A stretch of DNA of 64,000 nucleotides from the NCBI GenBank assembly GCA_050299175.1, contig JBNKVM010000020.1, positions 1 through 64,000 of the forward strand. The letters run 5' to 3'. Within the stretch, counting starts at the first letter, position 1. Each line of letters begins with the position of its first letter. Of the stretch, positions 35,249-44,703 are shown piece by piece. Both the position numbers and the translations under genes were made by a program. The notes beneath the pieces were generated by a model. The model was not told where the DNA came from. It saw only the letters and a program-made list of their open reading frames with translations, and did no database searches. Origin of the DNA: JAPHTQ01 sp050299175 (GTDB taxonomy: Bacteria > Pseudomonadota > Gammaproteobacteria > Thiohalomonadales > Thiohalomonadaceae).

Positions 35249-36061
35249 TTAGCCCGCCTGTTTGCGGATCTGCTTCAGCAGGTTACGTGCCTGACCCGCC
35301 TCGGTGGAATCGGGATAGCGTTTGATGAGTTGATCCAGAGTCTGCTTCGCCTCGTCGTCCTGCTTCAGCTCATGCTGGCTGTAGCCGATCTTGAGCATCG
35401 CCTCGGCCCGTTTGGGGCTACTGGGGTAGTTCTGCAGCAACGCCTGATAGTCGAGAATCGCCTGCTTGAAGTTACGCTGGGCGTAACTCGCCTCACCCAG
35501 CCAATACTGGGCGATATGGGCGTAACGACCGTTGGGATACTGTTTGAGAAAGGCGCGGAAATCCTGAGTTGCCTGGGCATAGCGCAGTTCGCGCAGGGTA
35601 TCGAACGCCTTCTGGTAGGCCTCGCGCTCCTGCTGGATCTGGTCGGCATCGTTTGCCGGCGCTGGCGCAGGTGCCACCGCGACGGGTGCATTTGGCGCCG
35701 CGGCCGCCGAGGTCAACGGCTGGCTGGTGCTGGGTGCAACGGGCGCCGCCGCGCTCGGGGCAGGCATACTCGCACCGCCACCTTCGCGCTCGAAGCGTGA
35801 CAGACGACGGTCGATATCGAGGTAAAGCTCACGCTGCCGCTCCTTCAGCCCTTCAATCGTGTGCTGCTGCTCTTCCAGCATGCCACGCATCTGCTGCATA
35901 TCCGTCTGCATCGCATCGAGCCGCTCGGCCATATCCAGCAGAGTCTGGTTGTTCAGCAGTTTTTCGATACGGTCCAGGCGCTCGTCGGTGCTCTCCGCAT
36001 GCAGCGGTGCCGATAACAGGGCCGCCACAGCGGCTACCAGATAGAATTTCATCAGTCGCAT
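35249..36061 (-). CDS. cpoB: Cell division coordinator CpoB (YbgF)
   Basis: A 270-residue periplasmic protein with a signal peptide (ending LHA), a coiled-coil region at ~25-85, an Ala/Pro-rich linker (~95-145) and TPR repeats from ~150 (YQKAFDTLRELRYAQATQDF, then YWLGEASYAQRNFKQAI). CpoB links the Tol system to PBP1B during septal peptidoglycan synthesis. It lies one base after pal. Confidence 0.94.
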   Translation of the reverse strand: MRLMKFYLVAAVAALLSAPLHAESTDERLDRIEKLLNNQTLLDMAERLDAMQTDMQQMRGMLEEQQHTIEGLKERQRELYLDIDRRLSRFEREGGGASMPAPSAAAPVAPSTSQPLTSAAAAPNAPVAVAPAPAPANDADQIQQEREAYQKAFDTLRELRYAQATQDFRAFLKQYPNGRYAHIAQYWLGEASYAQRNFKQAILDYQALLQNYPSSPKRAEAMLKIGYSQHELKQDDEAKQTLDQLIKRYPDSTEAGQARNLLKQIRKQAG

Positions 36062-36062
36062 A

Positions 36063-36599
36063 TCAATATCCTGAATAAAGCAGTTCTACACGGCGATTCA
36101 ATCGCCATGCTTCTTCGTCGTGACCCAGGGCCACCGGGCGCTCCTCGCCAAAACTGATCACCTGGATCTGCTCCCGATCCACGCCCTGCAGGTTCAACAC
36201 CCGCTCAATCGCCTTGGCGCGGCGTTCGCCCAGCGCCAGGTTGTACTCCCGCGAACCGCGCTCGTCCGCATGTCCTTCCAGCACCACCGCCAGATCCGGA
36301 TTGGCGGCAAGCAGACGGGCATGGGTGTTCAAGGCTTCGCGGTCGGCTTCGGAGAGTTCGCTACTGTTAAAGTCGAAGTAGAAGACCCGACGCGAAAGCA
36401 CACTGTTGGGATCGTTCAGCGCCTCGGCGATGGGCACGCCGTCAAAGGTGCCGACACCGACCTGTGCGGTACCGGTTTCTGCGCCGATGCTCTGCTCGTC
36501 CACCGGGGCCTCGCCTTCACGTACCGCGCCGCCGCTACAACCCTGCAACAGCAGCAACGCCGTTGCAACCAGAATCAAACCGCCGTGTACCTTTTTCAT
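36063..36599 (-). CDS. pal: Peptidoglycan-associated lipoprotein Pal
   Basis: A 178-residue outer-membrane lipoprotein. The lipobox is LLQGCSGG, and the OmpA-like domain (~70-178) contains VFYFDFNSSELSE and the peptidoglycan-binding LEGHADERGSREYNLALGER. It anchors the Tol complex to the wall. It lies 10 bp after tolB. Confidence 0.97.
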   Translation of the reverse strand: MKKVHGGLILVATALLLLQGCSGGAVREGEAPVDEQSIGAETGTAQVGVGTFDGVPIAEALNDPNSVLSRRVFYFDFNSSELSEADREALNTHARLLAANPDLAVVLEGHADERGSREYNLALGERRAKAIERVLNLQGVDREQIQVISFGEERPVALGHDEEAWRLNRRVELLYSGY

Positions 36600-36609
36600 G
36601 ACTTATCCC

Positions 36610-37908
36610 CTATTGCGCGATAAACGGTGACCAGGCCGGCTCACGCACATCGCCCTGGCTGGTGCCCAGGCGCTGGTGGGAGCGGCCGTCCACTGAAACT
36701 GCTTCCAGAATGCCACGACCATTGTGCTCAGTGGCATAAATAATCATGCTGCCGTTGGGTGCGAAGCTCGGCGACTCGTCGAGACGATTGCCGGTCACTA
36801 CCCGCATGGCGCCATTCTCCATATCCTGCACCGCAATACGGAAACGATTTCCCTCACCGCTAACGAAGACCAGTCGACGACCATCTGGCGAGAAGCTGGC
36901 ACGAGCGCTGTAATCGCTCTCGAAGGTCAGGCGTTGCGGCCGACCTTTGGCACGATTGCCGTCCAGCGCCACTTTATAGATCTGTGGTTTGCCGCCACGG
37001 TCTGAGGTGAAGATCAGCGAGTGCCCGTCCGCGGACCAGGCCGCCTCTGTATCAATGGAACGACTATGGGTAATCCGGCTGAGGGCGCGGCTGGCGAGAT
37101 CGATAAGATATATCTCCGGGTTACCGTCGCGGGAAAGGGTCATCGCCATGCGGCGACCATCCGGCGACCAGGCCGGGGCGCTGTTAAGACCACGGAAACT
37201 GGCCAGCTTCTGTCGCTTGCCGGTGGTGATGTCCTGAACGAAGAGTTCGGTGCGTCCACCTTCAAATGAAACATAGGCCAGGCGCTTGCCATCCGGTGCC
37301 CAGGCCGGAGAAAGCAGCGGCTGTTTCGAGGTCAGAATAATCTGCTCGTTAAAACCGTCGGAGTCGGCCACCGCCAGACGGTGTACCGGCTTGCCTCCTT
37401 CCTGGGTCACGGTGACGTATGCAACGTGGGTATTGAAGGCACCCTTCTGTCCGGTCAGTTTCTCGAACACCAGATCGGCGATCTGATGCGATACCTGGCG
37501 TAACCGCGAAGGCACAGTGGGGATGCTGTAACCGGCCATCTGCACGCCACGCACCACATCGAAAAGCTGGAACTGCACCTGCAGCGCATCGCCGCCGCGC
37601 TTGCCGACCTTGCCCACCACCAAATGCTCCACCCCGGCATTACGCCAGGCAGCAAAATTGATATCGCGACCTTGATGGGGCTGACTCGGCATCTTCGCCG
37701 TCGCGATCGGCGCAAAGTGACCGCTGCGCGCCAGATCGGCGCCGACGATCTGCGACACCCGATCTTCGCTTACCGTTTCATCGGCAAAGGGCACCACCGC
37801 GATGGGCAATGCGCCCTCGATACCCTCGGTGATCTCGATCACCAGGCGCGCCTGGGCCTGCATCGTCATGCCCATCAATAACGCTACGAAAAAGAGTCTC
37901 TTCAACAT
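36610..37908 (-). CDS. tolB: Tol-Pal system translocation protein TolB
   Basis: A 432-residue periplasmic beta-propeller with signal peptide (MLKRLFFVALLMGMTMQAQA). The N-terminal domain (~25-160) is followed by repeated propeller blades with SPAWAPDGKRLAYVSFEGG-like motifs. ATG 37908 is chosen because GGAAAGG lies just upstream and the signal peptide begins there; the frame is open to 38064 but that part overlaps tolA and makes no sense. Confidence 0.96.
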   Translation of the reverse strand: MLKRLFFVALLMGMTMQAQARLVIEITEGIEGALPIAVVPFADETVSEDRVSQIVGADLARSGHFAPIATAKMPSQPHQGRDINFAAWRNAGVEHLVVGKVGKRGGDALQVQFQLFDVVRGVQMAGYSIPTVPSRLRQVSHQIADLVFEKLTGQKGAFNTHVAYVTVTQEGGKPVHRLAVADSDGFNEQIILTSKQPLLSPAWAPDGKRLAYVSFEGGRTELFVQDITTGKRQKLASFRGLNSAPAWSPDGRRMAMTLSRDGNPEIYLIDLASRALSRITHSRSIDTEAAWSADGHSLIFTSDRGGKPQIYKVALDGNRAKGRPQRLTFESDYSARASFSPDGRRLVFVSGEGNRFRIAVQDMENGAMRVVTGNRLDESPSFAPNGSMIIYATEHNGRGILEAVSVDGRSHQRLGTSQGDVREPAWSPFIAQ

Positions 37909-37934
37909 ATCTACCTTTCCGTCATCTGCCTGTC

Positions 37935-38715
37935 TCAGCGAACAGGCCTGAATACAAATTCGATTTCGCGTTGGAATAATTCCGGCTCTTTCGGCAATGG
38001 TAATGGTGAAGACTTCTGCACTGCCGCCTCCACCGAACGCTGGAAAGCAACATCGCCATCGCAATCGGTAACCCGGATACCGACGATCTCGCCGCCTGGG
38101 ATCTGGTTAATCACCACACTGCAAAAACTGCCACGACTATCGGGCGGACGCAGCCAGTTGCGCTGTACCTTATTGGTAATATCCGCCACGTACTGATCCT
38201 GCAAACGGCTGAGCCGTGCACTATCAAGACGCTTCGCCTCCGCCGCCAGCCGTTCCGCCTCGGCAGCCATCTGCGCCTTGAGTTGCTCTTCGGCCTGCTG
38301 GCGTTTTTTCGCCTCTTCTGCCTCGGCGCGTTTTTTCTCTTCCTCTGCCTTACGCTTCGCCTCTTCAGCTTTTTTGCGCTTTTCAGCAGCCTTGCGCTCG
38401 GCCTCCATCTTACGTTTCTTCTCAAGCGCCGCCAAACGGGCCTTCTCCGCCGCCTGTTTCTTTTTAAACTCTGCCTGACGTTTCTGTTCGGCGACGCGGC
38501 GCTTCTCATCGGCGATGCGTTTCTTGCGCGCCGCCTCTTCGGCCTGCTGGCGGCGCACAGGTTCCATCACCTGCTCTTCACTCACCGCAGTGGCCTGGAT
38601 AATCGGCGGTGCCGAAACGCCAACAGGTTTATGGCTAGTCAGACCGAGGGTGATCAATCCGAACAGCAGCAGGTGAATGGCAATCGCCCAACCGAGGGCG
38701 CTCCAGCGATCCGAA

Positions 38716-38726
<11 letters not shown>
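37935..38726 (-). CDS. tolA: Tol-Pal system protein TolA
   Basis: A 263-residue protein with one N-terminal membrane segment (~8-28), a long Lys/Ala/Glu-rich coiled-coil domain II (~50-165) and a C-terminal TonB_C-type domain III (GSFCSVVINQIPGGEIVGIRV). It transduces proton-motive energy from TolQR to TolB/Pal. It is much shorter than E. coli TolA (421) because domain II is short. Confidence 0.95.
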
Positions 38727-39153
<427 letters not shown>

Positions 39154-39163
39154 GGCTATCGGA

Positions 39164-39838
39164 TCAGCTCGCGGCCTGTCGTTGCAGCAGGGTGGAGAAC
39201 TCCTCCTTGAAGGTTTCGTAGCGATTTTCCAGTCGCTCGACCTCGTTGGAGAAACGGTTGTAGGCGATCACCGCGGGAATCGCGGCGAACAGACCCATGG
39301 CGGTAGCGACCAGCGCCTCGGCGATGCCGGGAGCGACCATCGCCAGAGTGGCGTTCTGCGCCTGACCGAGGGCAAGGAAGGCGTTCATGATCCCCCATAC
39401 GGTACCGAATAGACCGACATATGGACTGGTGGAACCGACAGTGGCGAGAAAGGCGAGGCTCGACTCGAGACGATCCAGTTCACGACTAAGGGCCACGCGC
39501 ATCGCTCGCTGTGCCCCCTCGACGATATCCATGGAACCGAGACCATTCTGTTTACGCAGGCGGGCAAATTCGCCGAAGCCCGCTTCGAACAGTCGCGCAA
39601 GACCTTGCAGGTCGTCGCGACGCTTGTTGACCTGTTTATAGAGTTCCACCAGATCGATGCCGGACCAAAAGCGATTTTCGAAAATAATCGCCTCGCTGTG
39701 CGCGGCACGCAGTACGCGGAATTTCTGGATGATCAGGGTCCAGGAGTAGAGTGAGGCAACCAGCAGCAACAGCATCACCAGTTGCACCAGACGGCTGGCG
39801 TCGGCGAACAGGCTCCAGAGAGACATGTCAGTCGTCAT
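39164..39838 (-). CDS. tolQ: Tol-Pal system protein TolQ
   Basis: A 224-residue MotA/TolQ/ExbB-family protein with three membrane helices. The conserved GLFGTVWGIMNAFLALG and EALVATAMGLFAAIPAVIAYN segments are present. It is the first gene of the Tol cluster; the AAGGTAGGTC ribosome site precedes ATG 39838. The thioesterase gene ybgC, which often precedes tolQ, is absent; ruvB lies 110 bp upstream instead. Confidence 0.96.
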   Translation of the reverse strand: MTTDMSLWSLFADASRLVQLVMLLLLVASLYSWTLIIQKFRVLRAAHSEAIIFENRFWSGIDLVELYKQVNKRRDDLQGLARLFEAGFGEFARLRKQNGLGSMDIVEGAQRAMRVALSRELDRLESSLAFLATVGSTSPYVGLFGTVWGIMNAFLALGQAQNATLAMVAPGIAEALVATAMGLFAAIPAVIAYNRFSNEVERLENRYETFKEEFSTLLQRQAAS

Positions 39839-39948
39839 TGACCTACCTTCGTTTTATAAATTTATTGGTACGCTTCGCGTTCGGGTAACAGACCCGCATT
39901 TTCCCGGGAAATTCCTTCGGCGATGTGTCAAAGCTCGCAAATCGGCAT

Positions 39949-41007
39949 TTATTCGCCATCGCCGAAGAGATCGATCTCTTTCTGCCGCTGCTGTTGCTGG
40001 TTCTCCGGTTGCTTGAGACCGAAGTGCTGGTAAGCACTGCCGGTGGCAACCCGACCGCGCGGGGTACGCATGAGGAAGCCCTGCTGGATCAGATAGGGTT
40101 CGAGCACATCCTCGATGGTGCCGCGCTCCTCGCCGATGGCCGCGGAGAGGTTGTCGACCCCCACCGGGCCGCCGCCGAACTTCTCGATGATCGCCAGCAG
40201 CAGACGGCGGTCCTGCATATCGAAGCCGTTGACGTCGACGTCGAGCATATCCAGGGCACGTGCCGCCACCTCGTCGGTGATACAGCCGTCGGCCTTTACC
40301 TCAGCGTAGTCACGCACTCGGCGCAGCAGACGGTTGGCGATCCGCGGCGTACCGCGGGAACGGCGGGCGATCTCCATCGCGCCGTTGCCGTCGATCTGCA
40401 CCCCGAGGATCTGCGCCGAACGTTCGACGATACGGGTCAGCTCCTCGGCGGAGTAGAACTCCAGTCGCTGCACGATCCCGAAACGGTCACGCAGCGGTGA
40501 GGTGAGCATCCCGGCGCGGGTGGTGGCACCGACCAAAGTAAAGGGCGGCAGATCCAGTTTGATCGAGCGGGCCGCCGGACCTTCGCCGATCATGATGTCG
40601 ATCTGGTAGTCCTCCATCGCCGGGTAGAGCACCTCCTCGACCACCGGAGAGAGGCGATGGATTTCGTCTACGAAGAGTACGTCGTGGGGTTCCAGGTTGG
40701 TCAGTAGCGCCGCCAGATCGCCGGGGCGCTCCAGCACCGGACCGGAGCTATGGCGGATATTCACCCCCAGTTCGTTGGCGATGATGTGCGCCAGGGTGGT
40801 CTTGCCCAGACCCGGCGGACCGAACAGCAACACGTGGTCCAGCGCCTCGCTACGGTTGCGGGCAGCGGAGATAAAGATATCCATCTGTTGACGTACCGCC
40901 TGCTGGCCGACGTAATCGGCGAGCAGCTTGGGGCGAATGGCGCGGTCCTGTGCCTCTTCGGCCGTATCGGTTGCACCGCTAATCAGTCGATCGGTTTCAA
41001 TCGCCAT
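39949..41007 (-). CDS. ruvB: Holliday junction helicase RuvB
   Basis: A 352-residue AAA+ motor. Walker A is GPPGLGKTTLA, Walker B is DVLFVDEIHRL, and sensor 1 is VGATTRAG. The C-terminal winged-helix domain includes TPRGRVAT. It is the third gene of the ruvC-ruvA-ruvB string, 8 bp after ruvA. Confidence 0.97.
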   Translation of the reverse strand: MAIETDRLISGATDTAEEAQDRAIRPKLLADYVGQQAVRQQMDIFISAARNRSEALDHVLLFGPPGLGKTTLAHIIANELGVNIRHSSGPVLERPGDLAALLTNLEPHDVLFVDEIHRLSPVVEEVLYPAMEDYQIDIMIGEGPAARSIKLDLPPFTLVGATTRAGMLTSPLRDRFGIVQRLEFYSAEELTRIVERSAQILGVQIDGNGAMEIARRSRGTPRIANRLLRRVRDYAEVKADGCITDEVAARALDMLDVDVNGFDMQDRRLLLAIIEKFGGGPVGVDNLSAAIGEERGTIEDVLEPYLIQQGFLMRTPRGRVATGSAYQHFGLKQPENQQQQRQKEIDLFGDGE

Positions 41008-41015
41008 GAGGACCT

Positions 41016-41618
41016 CTACTTGACCGCCTGCTTGAGGGCAGCACGAATAATCTCTTCACTGGAGAGCCCTTCTGTCTCCACCTTGCTCACCAGGCGACTC
41101 GCCTCCGGTGGCTTATAGCCGAGGGAGACCAGGGCGCTGATCGCATCGCGCAGTTCGTCGCTACCGCCACGGCTCTCGACCAGTGCGGCGCCCGCCAGAG
41201 TGACTGCACCCTCCCAGTCGGCAAGACGATCGCGCATCTCCACGATCAGCCTTTCGGCGGTCTTCTTACCCACGCCAGGCAGACGCACCAGCGCAGCGGT
41301 ATCGTTCTCCTGCACGCAGCGGGCGAACTCGTCGGCAGCGATACCGGAGAGAATCGTCAGCGCCAGCTTGGCCCCGACCCCGTTAACCTTAATCAGAGTG
41401 CGGAACAGACGACGCTCTCCCTCGCTGGCAAAACCGAACAGCAGGTGAGCGTCCTCGCGCACCACCAGATGGGTGTGCAGGGTGACCGTGGCACCGGTTT
41501 CGGGCAACTGATAGAAGGTGCTCATCGGCGCTTCGACTTCGTAACCGACACCGTTGATATCGATCAGCAGCAGTGGCGGCTGTTTTTCGGCGAGGATACC
41601 GCGCAGGCGTCCGATCAT
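41016..41618 (-). CDS. ruvA: Holliday junction branch migration protein RuvA
   Basis: A 200-residue protein binding four-way junctions. The N-terminal OB domain begins MIGRLRGILAEKQPP. Two helix-hairpin-helix motifs are VNGVGAKLALTILSG and LPGVGKKTAERLIVE, and the C-terminal ~50-residue RuvB-binding domain is present. ATG 41618 overlaps the ruvC stop by 4 bp. Confidence 0.97.
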   Translation of the reverse strand: MIGRLRGILAEKQPPLLLIDINGVGYEVEAPMSTFYQLPETGATVTLHTHLVVREDAHLLFGFASEGERRLFRTLIKVNGVGAKLALTILSGIAADEFARCVQENDTAALVRLPGVGKKTAERLIVEMRDRLADWEGAVTLAGAALVESRGGSDELRDAISALVSLGYKPPEASRLVSKVETEGLSSEEIIRAALKQAVK

Positions 41619-42133
41619 CGGTAGCGTCCTTTTCGTGAGGCCTGGGCGACCGCGATGTGGGTCAGGGTCTGGCTGGTGTGGCTGTGGCAAAGGGCCACTG
41701 CGAGGGCATCGGCGGCGTCGGCCTGGGGCATACCCGGCAACTTGAGCAGCGATTTGACCATGTGCTGCACTTGCTCCTTGGCGGCGTTACCCTTGCCCAC
41801 GGTAGCCTGTTTAATCTCCGCCGGTGTGTACTCACTCACTTCCAGCCCCAGCGACATCACTGCACAGATGGCGGCGCCGCGGGCCTGGCCGAGCTTGAGG
41901 GCGGAATCGGGGTTACGATGCATGAATACCTGCTCAATGGCGACGTGATTCGGCTGGTAGGTTTCGACGATCTCACGCAGACCATCGTAGATGGTCTTGA
42001 GGCGTCCGGCGAAATCGCCGTCCCCGGCGCGGATGCAACCGCTTTCGACATAGGAAAGGCGGCCCTCCACCCGTTCGATAATGCCGAAACCAGTGATACG
42101 GGAGCCGGGGTCTATGCCGAGTATACGGGTCAC
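41615..42133 (-). CDS. ruvC: Holliday junction resolvase RuvC
   Basis: A 172-residue endonuclease. The first catalytic Asp is in ILGIDPGSRITGFG, the Glu in VAIEQVF, and the acidic C-terminal pair in ADAADALAVALCH. It overlaps yebC by 4 bp and ruvA by 4 bp, so yebC-ruvCAB form one unit. Confidence 0.97.
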   Translation of the reverse strand: MTRILGIDPGSRITGFGIIERVEGRLSYVESGCIRAGDGDFAGRLKTIYDGLREIVETYQPNHVAIEQVFMHRNPDSALKLGQARGAAICAVMSLGLEVSEYTPAEIKQATVGKGNAAKEQVQHMVKSLLKLPGMPQADAADALAVALCHSHTSQTLTHIAVAQASRKGRYR

Positions 42134-42873
42134 AGTTGTGCCATTACCTCGTCGCTGAAGTCAGCATTGTTGTAAACGTTCTGCACGTCGTCCAGGTCTT
42201 CCAGCATGTCGACCAGGCGCATCACCTTTTCGGCATCGTCCAGTTGCAGATCGACGCTGGTGGAGGGCTGCATGGTCACCTCGGCCACCTCAGGTTCGAA
42301 ACCCGCGGCGACCATCGCCTCGCGCACCTCATTGAAAGATTCGGCACTGCTGGTCACCTCAACGGAACCGTCGTCGTTACCGACCACGTCCTCGGCGCCA
42401 GCCTCCAGTGCCGCTTCCATAATCGCATCTTCGTCACTGCCTGCCGGATAGGTCAGCAGGCCGATCTTGCTAAACAGATAGGCCACCGAACCGTCGGTAC
42501 CCAGATTGCCGCCGCTCTTGCTAAAGGCGTGGCGCACTTCGGCCACGGTACGGTTACGGTTGTCGGTCAGGCACTCGACCATCACCGCAACACCCGCGGG
42601 ACCATAGCCCTCGTAACGCACCTCTTCGTAGTTCTCACCGTCGGCGGCACCGCTGCCACGCTTGATCGCGTTCTCCACGGTGTCCTTTTTCATATTGGCG
42701 GCAAGCGCCTTGGAGATCGCATCGCGCAGACGCGGATTGGAATCCTGATCGGGACCGCCCGCGCGTGCGGCCACGGTCAGTTCACGGATCAACTTGGTGA
42801 AAATCTTGCCTCGCTTGGCATCCTGGGCCGCCTTACGATGCTTGATATTGGCCCATTTGCTGTGTCCGGCCAT
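42130..42873 (-). CDS. yebC: YebC/PmpR family DNA-binding or translation-associated protein
   Basis: A 247-residue protein beginning MAGHSKWANIKHRKAAQDAKRG, the family hallmark. Family members have been described as transcriptional regulators and, more recently, as factors helping ribosomes at difficult stretches. The length is standard. It leads the yebC-ruvC-ruvA-ruvB unit. Confidence 0.96.
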   Translation of the reverse strand: MAGHSKWANIKHRKAAQDAKRGKIFTKLIRELTVAARAGGPDQDSNPRLRDAISKALAANMKKDTVENAIKRGSGAADGENYEEVRYEGYGPAGVAVMVECLTDNRNRTVAEVRHAFSKSGGNLGTDGSVAYLFSKIGLLTYPAGSDEDAIMEAALEAGAEDVVGNDDGSVEVTSSAESFNEVREAMVAAGFEPEVAEVTMQPSTSVDLQLDDAEKVMRLVDMLEDLDDVQNVYNNADFSDEVMAQL

Positions 42874-42953
42874 TGACTTCCCTCTTACTGAAATCTCACT
42901 AAAACCGGCACGATTGTACCATCATGGGCCGAGCTTTCGCAGGGAGGAGCGCC

Positions 42954-43307
42954 TCAATCCTCGGGCAGAATCACCGAGGTCTGGGTGGCATCGAAGGCGC
43001 TCTGCTGATCGAACTGCAGTTCATGCTGACCAATGCGGATCACATCCCCCGAGCTGAGCTTCTGCTGTTTGACCCGTTCGCCATTAACGAACACGCCATT
43101 GGTGCTATTGAAGTCGACCAGGGTAGCGACCGTCTGTCCTTCCAGATAGGGATCGGCCTTGAGAGAAATAATCGCATGGGTACCACTGACGGTGGGGTCA
43201 TCGAGACGGATGTTGTTGTCGGAACGACGACCGACAGTTACCCGATTACCACTGAGCTGGTACTCGCGCAAGGTGACGCCGTTGTAGCTGAGAGTCAGTT
43301 TGGCCAT
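42954..43307 (-). CDS. Small single-domain FHA protein
   Basis: A 117-residue protein consisting essentially of one FHA phosphothreonine-binding domain. Conserved elements are VGRRSDNNIRLDDPTVSGTH and the later DFNSTNGVFVNG. It begins MAKLTLSYNGVTLREYQL, nearly the same opening as the neighbouring FHA protein, indicating local duplication. It is the last gene of the kinase/phosphatase/FHA cluster, 3 bp after it. Confidence 0.93.
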   Translation of the reverse strand: MAKLTLSYNGVTLREYQLSGNRVTVGRRSDNNIRLDDPTVSGTHAIISLKADPYLEGQTVATLVDFNSTNGVFVNGERVKQQKLSSGDVIRIGQHELQFDQQSAFDATQTSVILPED

Positions 43308-43310
43308 GAC

Positions 43311-43931
43311 TTATCCAGGAATGAATTCCAGTTTAATCCCGGCGATTTCGATGATGTCGCCGAATGACAAGGCGCGCGCATTGGTATCGAGCACGCTGCC
43401 GTTGAGTTTGGTGGTGATCGGTTTGTCGCCCACCGCCACCGGTTGCAGCAGATAGGCGCCGTCGACCTTCATGATCACCGCGATCTGCTCACCCGGCTTG
43501 CCCAACGCGGTACGCTCCTTGACGATGGGCATGAGCGTCCCCTCGCGCTTGCCGCTGCTGATCTTCAATGCTGCGGGACCGAGGGCCTTCTGCGTTTTAT
43601 CGGGGGGATTGAGTACCACCGTGGCGGCAAAGTCCTGCACCGCCTCATCGACAAACAGCAGATCGTGGTTACCGATACTAATCACATCATTGTGCTTTAG
43701 CGGCTTTTTATCCACCAGCAGACGGTCATTGACGTAAGTCCCGTTGGTGCTGTCGAGATCAACGATGCTCACCACACCGCCCTCCTGGCTGATCGCCGCG
43801 TGCTCGCCGCTGACCACAGGCTCGTTGAGAGAGATGTCGTTGCTCGAGTTGCGACCGATGGTGATACGTACCTTGTCCAACTCGTATTCGCGCAGGCTCA
43901 TGCCGTTTACGCTGATAACCAGTTTTGCCAT
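43311..43931 (-). CDS. FHA protein with a second, degenerate FHA-like half
   Basis: A 206-residue protein. Residues ~1-100 form a canonical FHA domain (IGRNSSNDISLNEPVVSGEH and DLDSTNGTYVND). Residues ~120-206 resemble a second FHA fold but lack the clear GR and SxxH signature (ALGKPGEQIAVIM, KLNGSVLDTNARALSFGD). It probably reads Thr phosphorylation placed by the nearby kinase. It follows the phosphatase gene by 24 bp. Confidence 0.9.
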   Translation of the reverse strand: MAKLVISVNGMSLREYELDKVRITIGRNSSNDISLNEPVVSGEHAAISQEGGVVSIVDLDSTNGTYVNDRLLVDKKPLKHNDVISIGNHDLLFVDEAVQDFAATVVLNPPDKTQKALGPAALKISSGKREGTLMPIVKERTALGKPGEQIAVIMKVDGAYLLQPVAVGDKPITTKLNGSVLDTNARALSFGDIIEIAGIKLEFIPG

Positions 43932-43954
43932 AGCTCAGCTCCCGCCACTATTTG

Positions 43955-44686
43955 CTATTGGATCCGCGCAAGGATCACTGAAATATTGTCTTCGCCACCG
44001 CGAAGGTTGGCCTCGGCCACCAGTTGTTGCACCATGGCGTCGAGATCCCCACCCTGCAGCAACAGTGCCAGATCTGCATCGGGGATCTTGTCGCTGAGAC
44101 CATCAGAACAGAGCAGATAAAGCTCACCGCTACGCAACGGCACCTGCAACAGATCCGCCTCCACTGTTGCCTCCAGTCCGAGGGCGCGGGTGATCACATT
44201 CTTGTGACTCGACTCCGCCGCCTCTTCGCTGCTCATCATTCCTTCGTCCACCAGTTCCTGCACCAACGAATGATCGTGGCTCAGTTGCTCCAGGCCGTCG
44301 TCGCCAAAGCGATAGAGCCGCGAATCCCCCACATGGGCGCAGGTAAGGGTCCCGTCACGGAACAGGGTGGCGACGATGGTCGTCCCCATATTGTGGCAGC
44401 GGATATCGGCGTCCGCCTGTTCATGAATGCGTTGATTGGCTTCCAGTACCGCCGCACGCAGGCGCTCGATATCTCCGCCCTCGTCGTCGCTCATCTCGCC
44501 GAGATGGGATTGCAGCGTCTCCACCGCCAAACGACTCGCCACTTCGCCTGCCATGTGCCCACCCATGCCGTCGGCCAGCACCGCCCAGCCGGCGGTGGCA
44601 TCCCAGAGGATGGCGTCTTCGTTGTTGTCCCGTACCTGTCCCGGATCGGTATGACCGCTCATTTGCACAGACAGTGTTTTCCCCAT
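43955..44686 (-). CDS. PP2C-type Ser/Thr protein phosphatase
   Basis: A 243-residue phosphatase with the metal-binding motifs RDNNEDA, LADGMGGHMAGE and VGDSRLYRF, and a C-terminal LCSDGLSDKIPD. It would reverse the action of the adjacent kinase. ATG 44686 is chosen, with GGGAGAG upstream; the frame continues to 44779 inside the kinase gene. It lies 17 bp after the kinase gene. Confidence 0.93.
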   Translation of the reverse strand: MGKTLSVQMSGHTDPGQVRDNNEDAILWDATAGWAVLADGMGGHMAGEVASRLAVETLQSHLGEMSDDEGGDIERLRAAVLEANQRIHEQADADIRCHNMGTTIVATLFRDGTLTCAHVGDSRLYRFGDDGLEQLSHDHSLVQELVDEGMMSSEEAAESSHKNVITRALGLEATVEADLLQVPLRSGELYLLCSDGLSDKIPDADLALLLQGGDLDAMVQQLVAEANLRGGEDNISVILARIQ

Positions 44687-44703
44687 CGCTACTCTCCCGT
44701 TCC

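Noticed and set aside
38100..38600. Tandem repeat or CRISPR-like periodicity in the Lys/Ala/Glu-rich stretch
   Set aside because: It is the coiled-coil domain II of TolA; no spacer-repeat structure.
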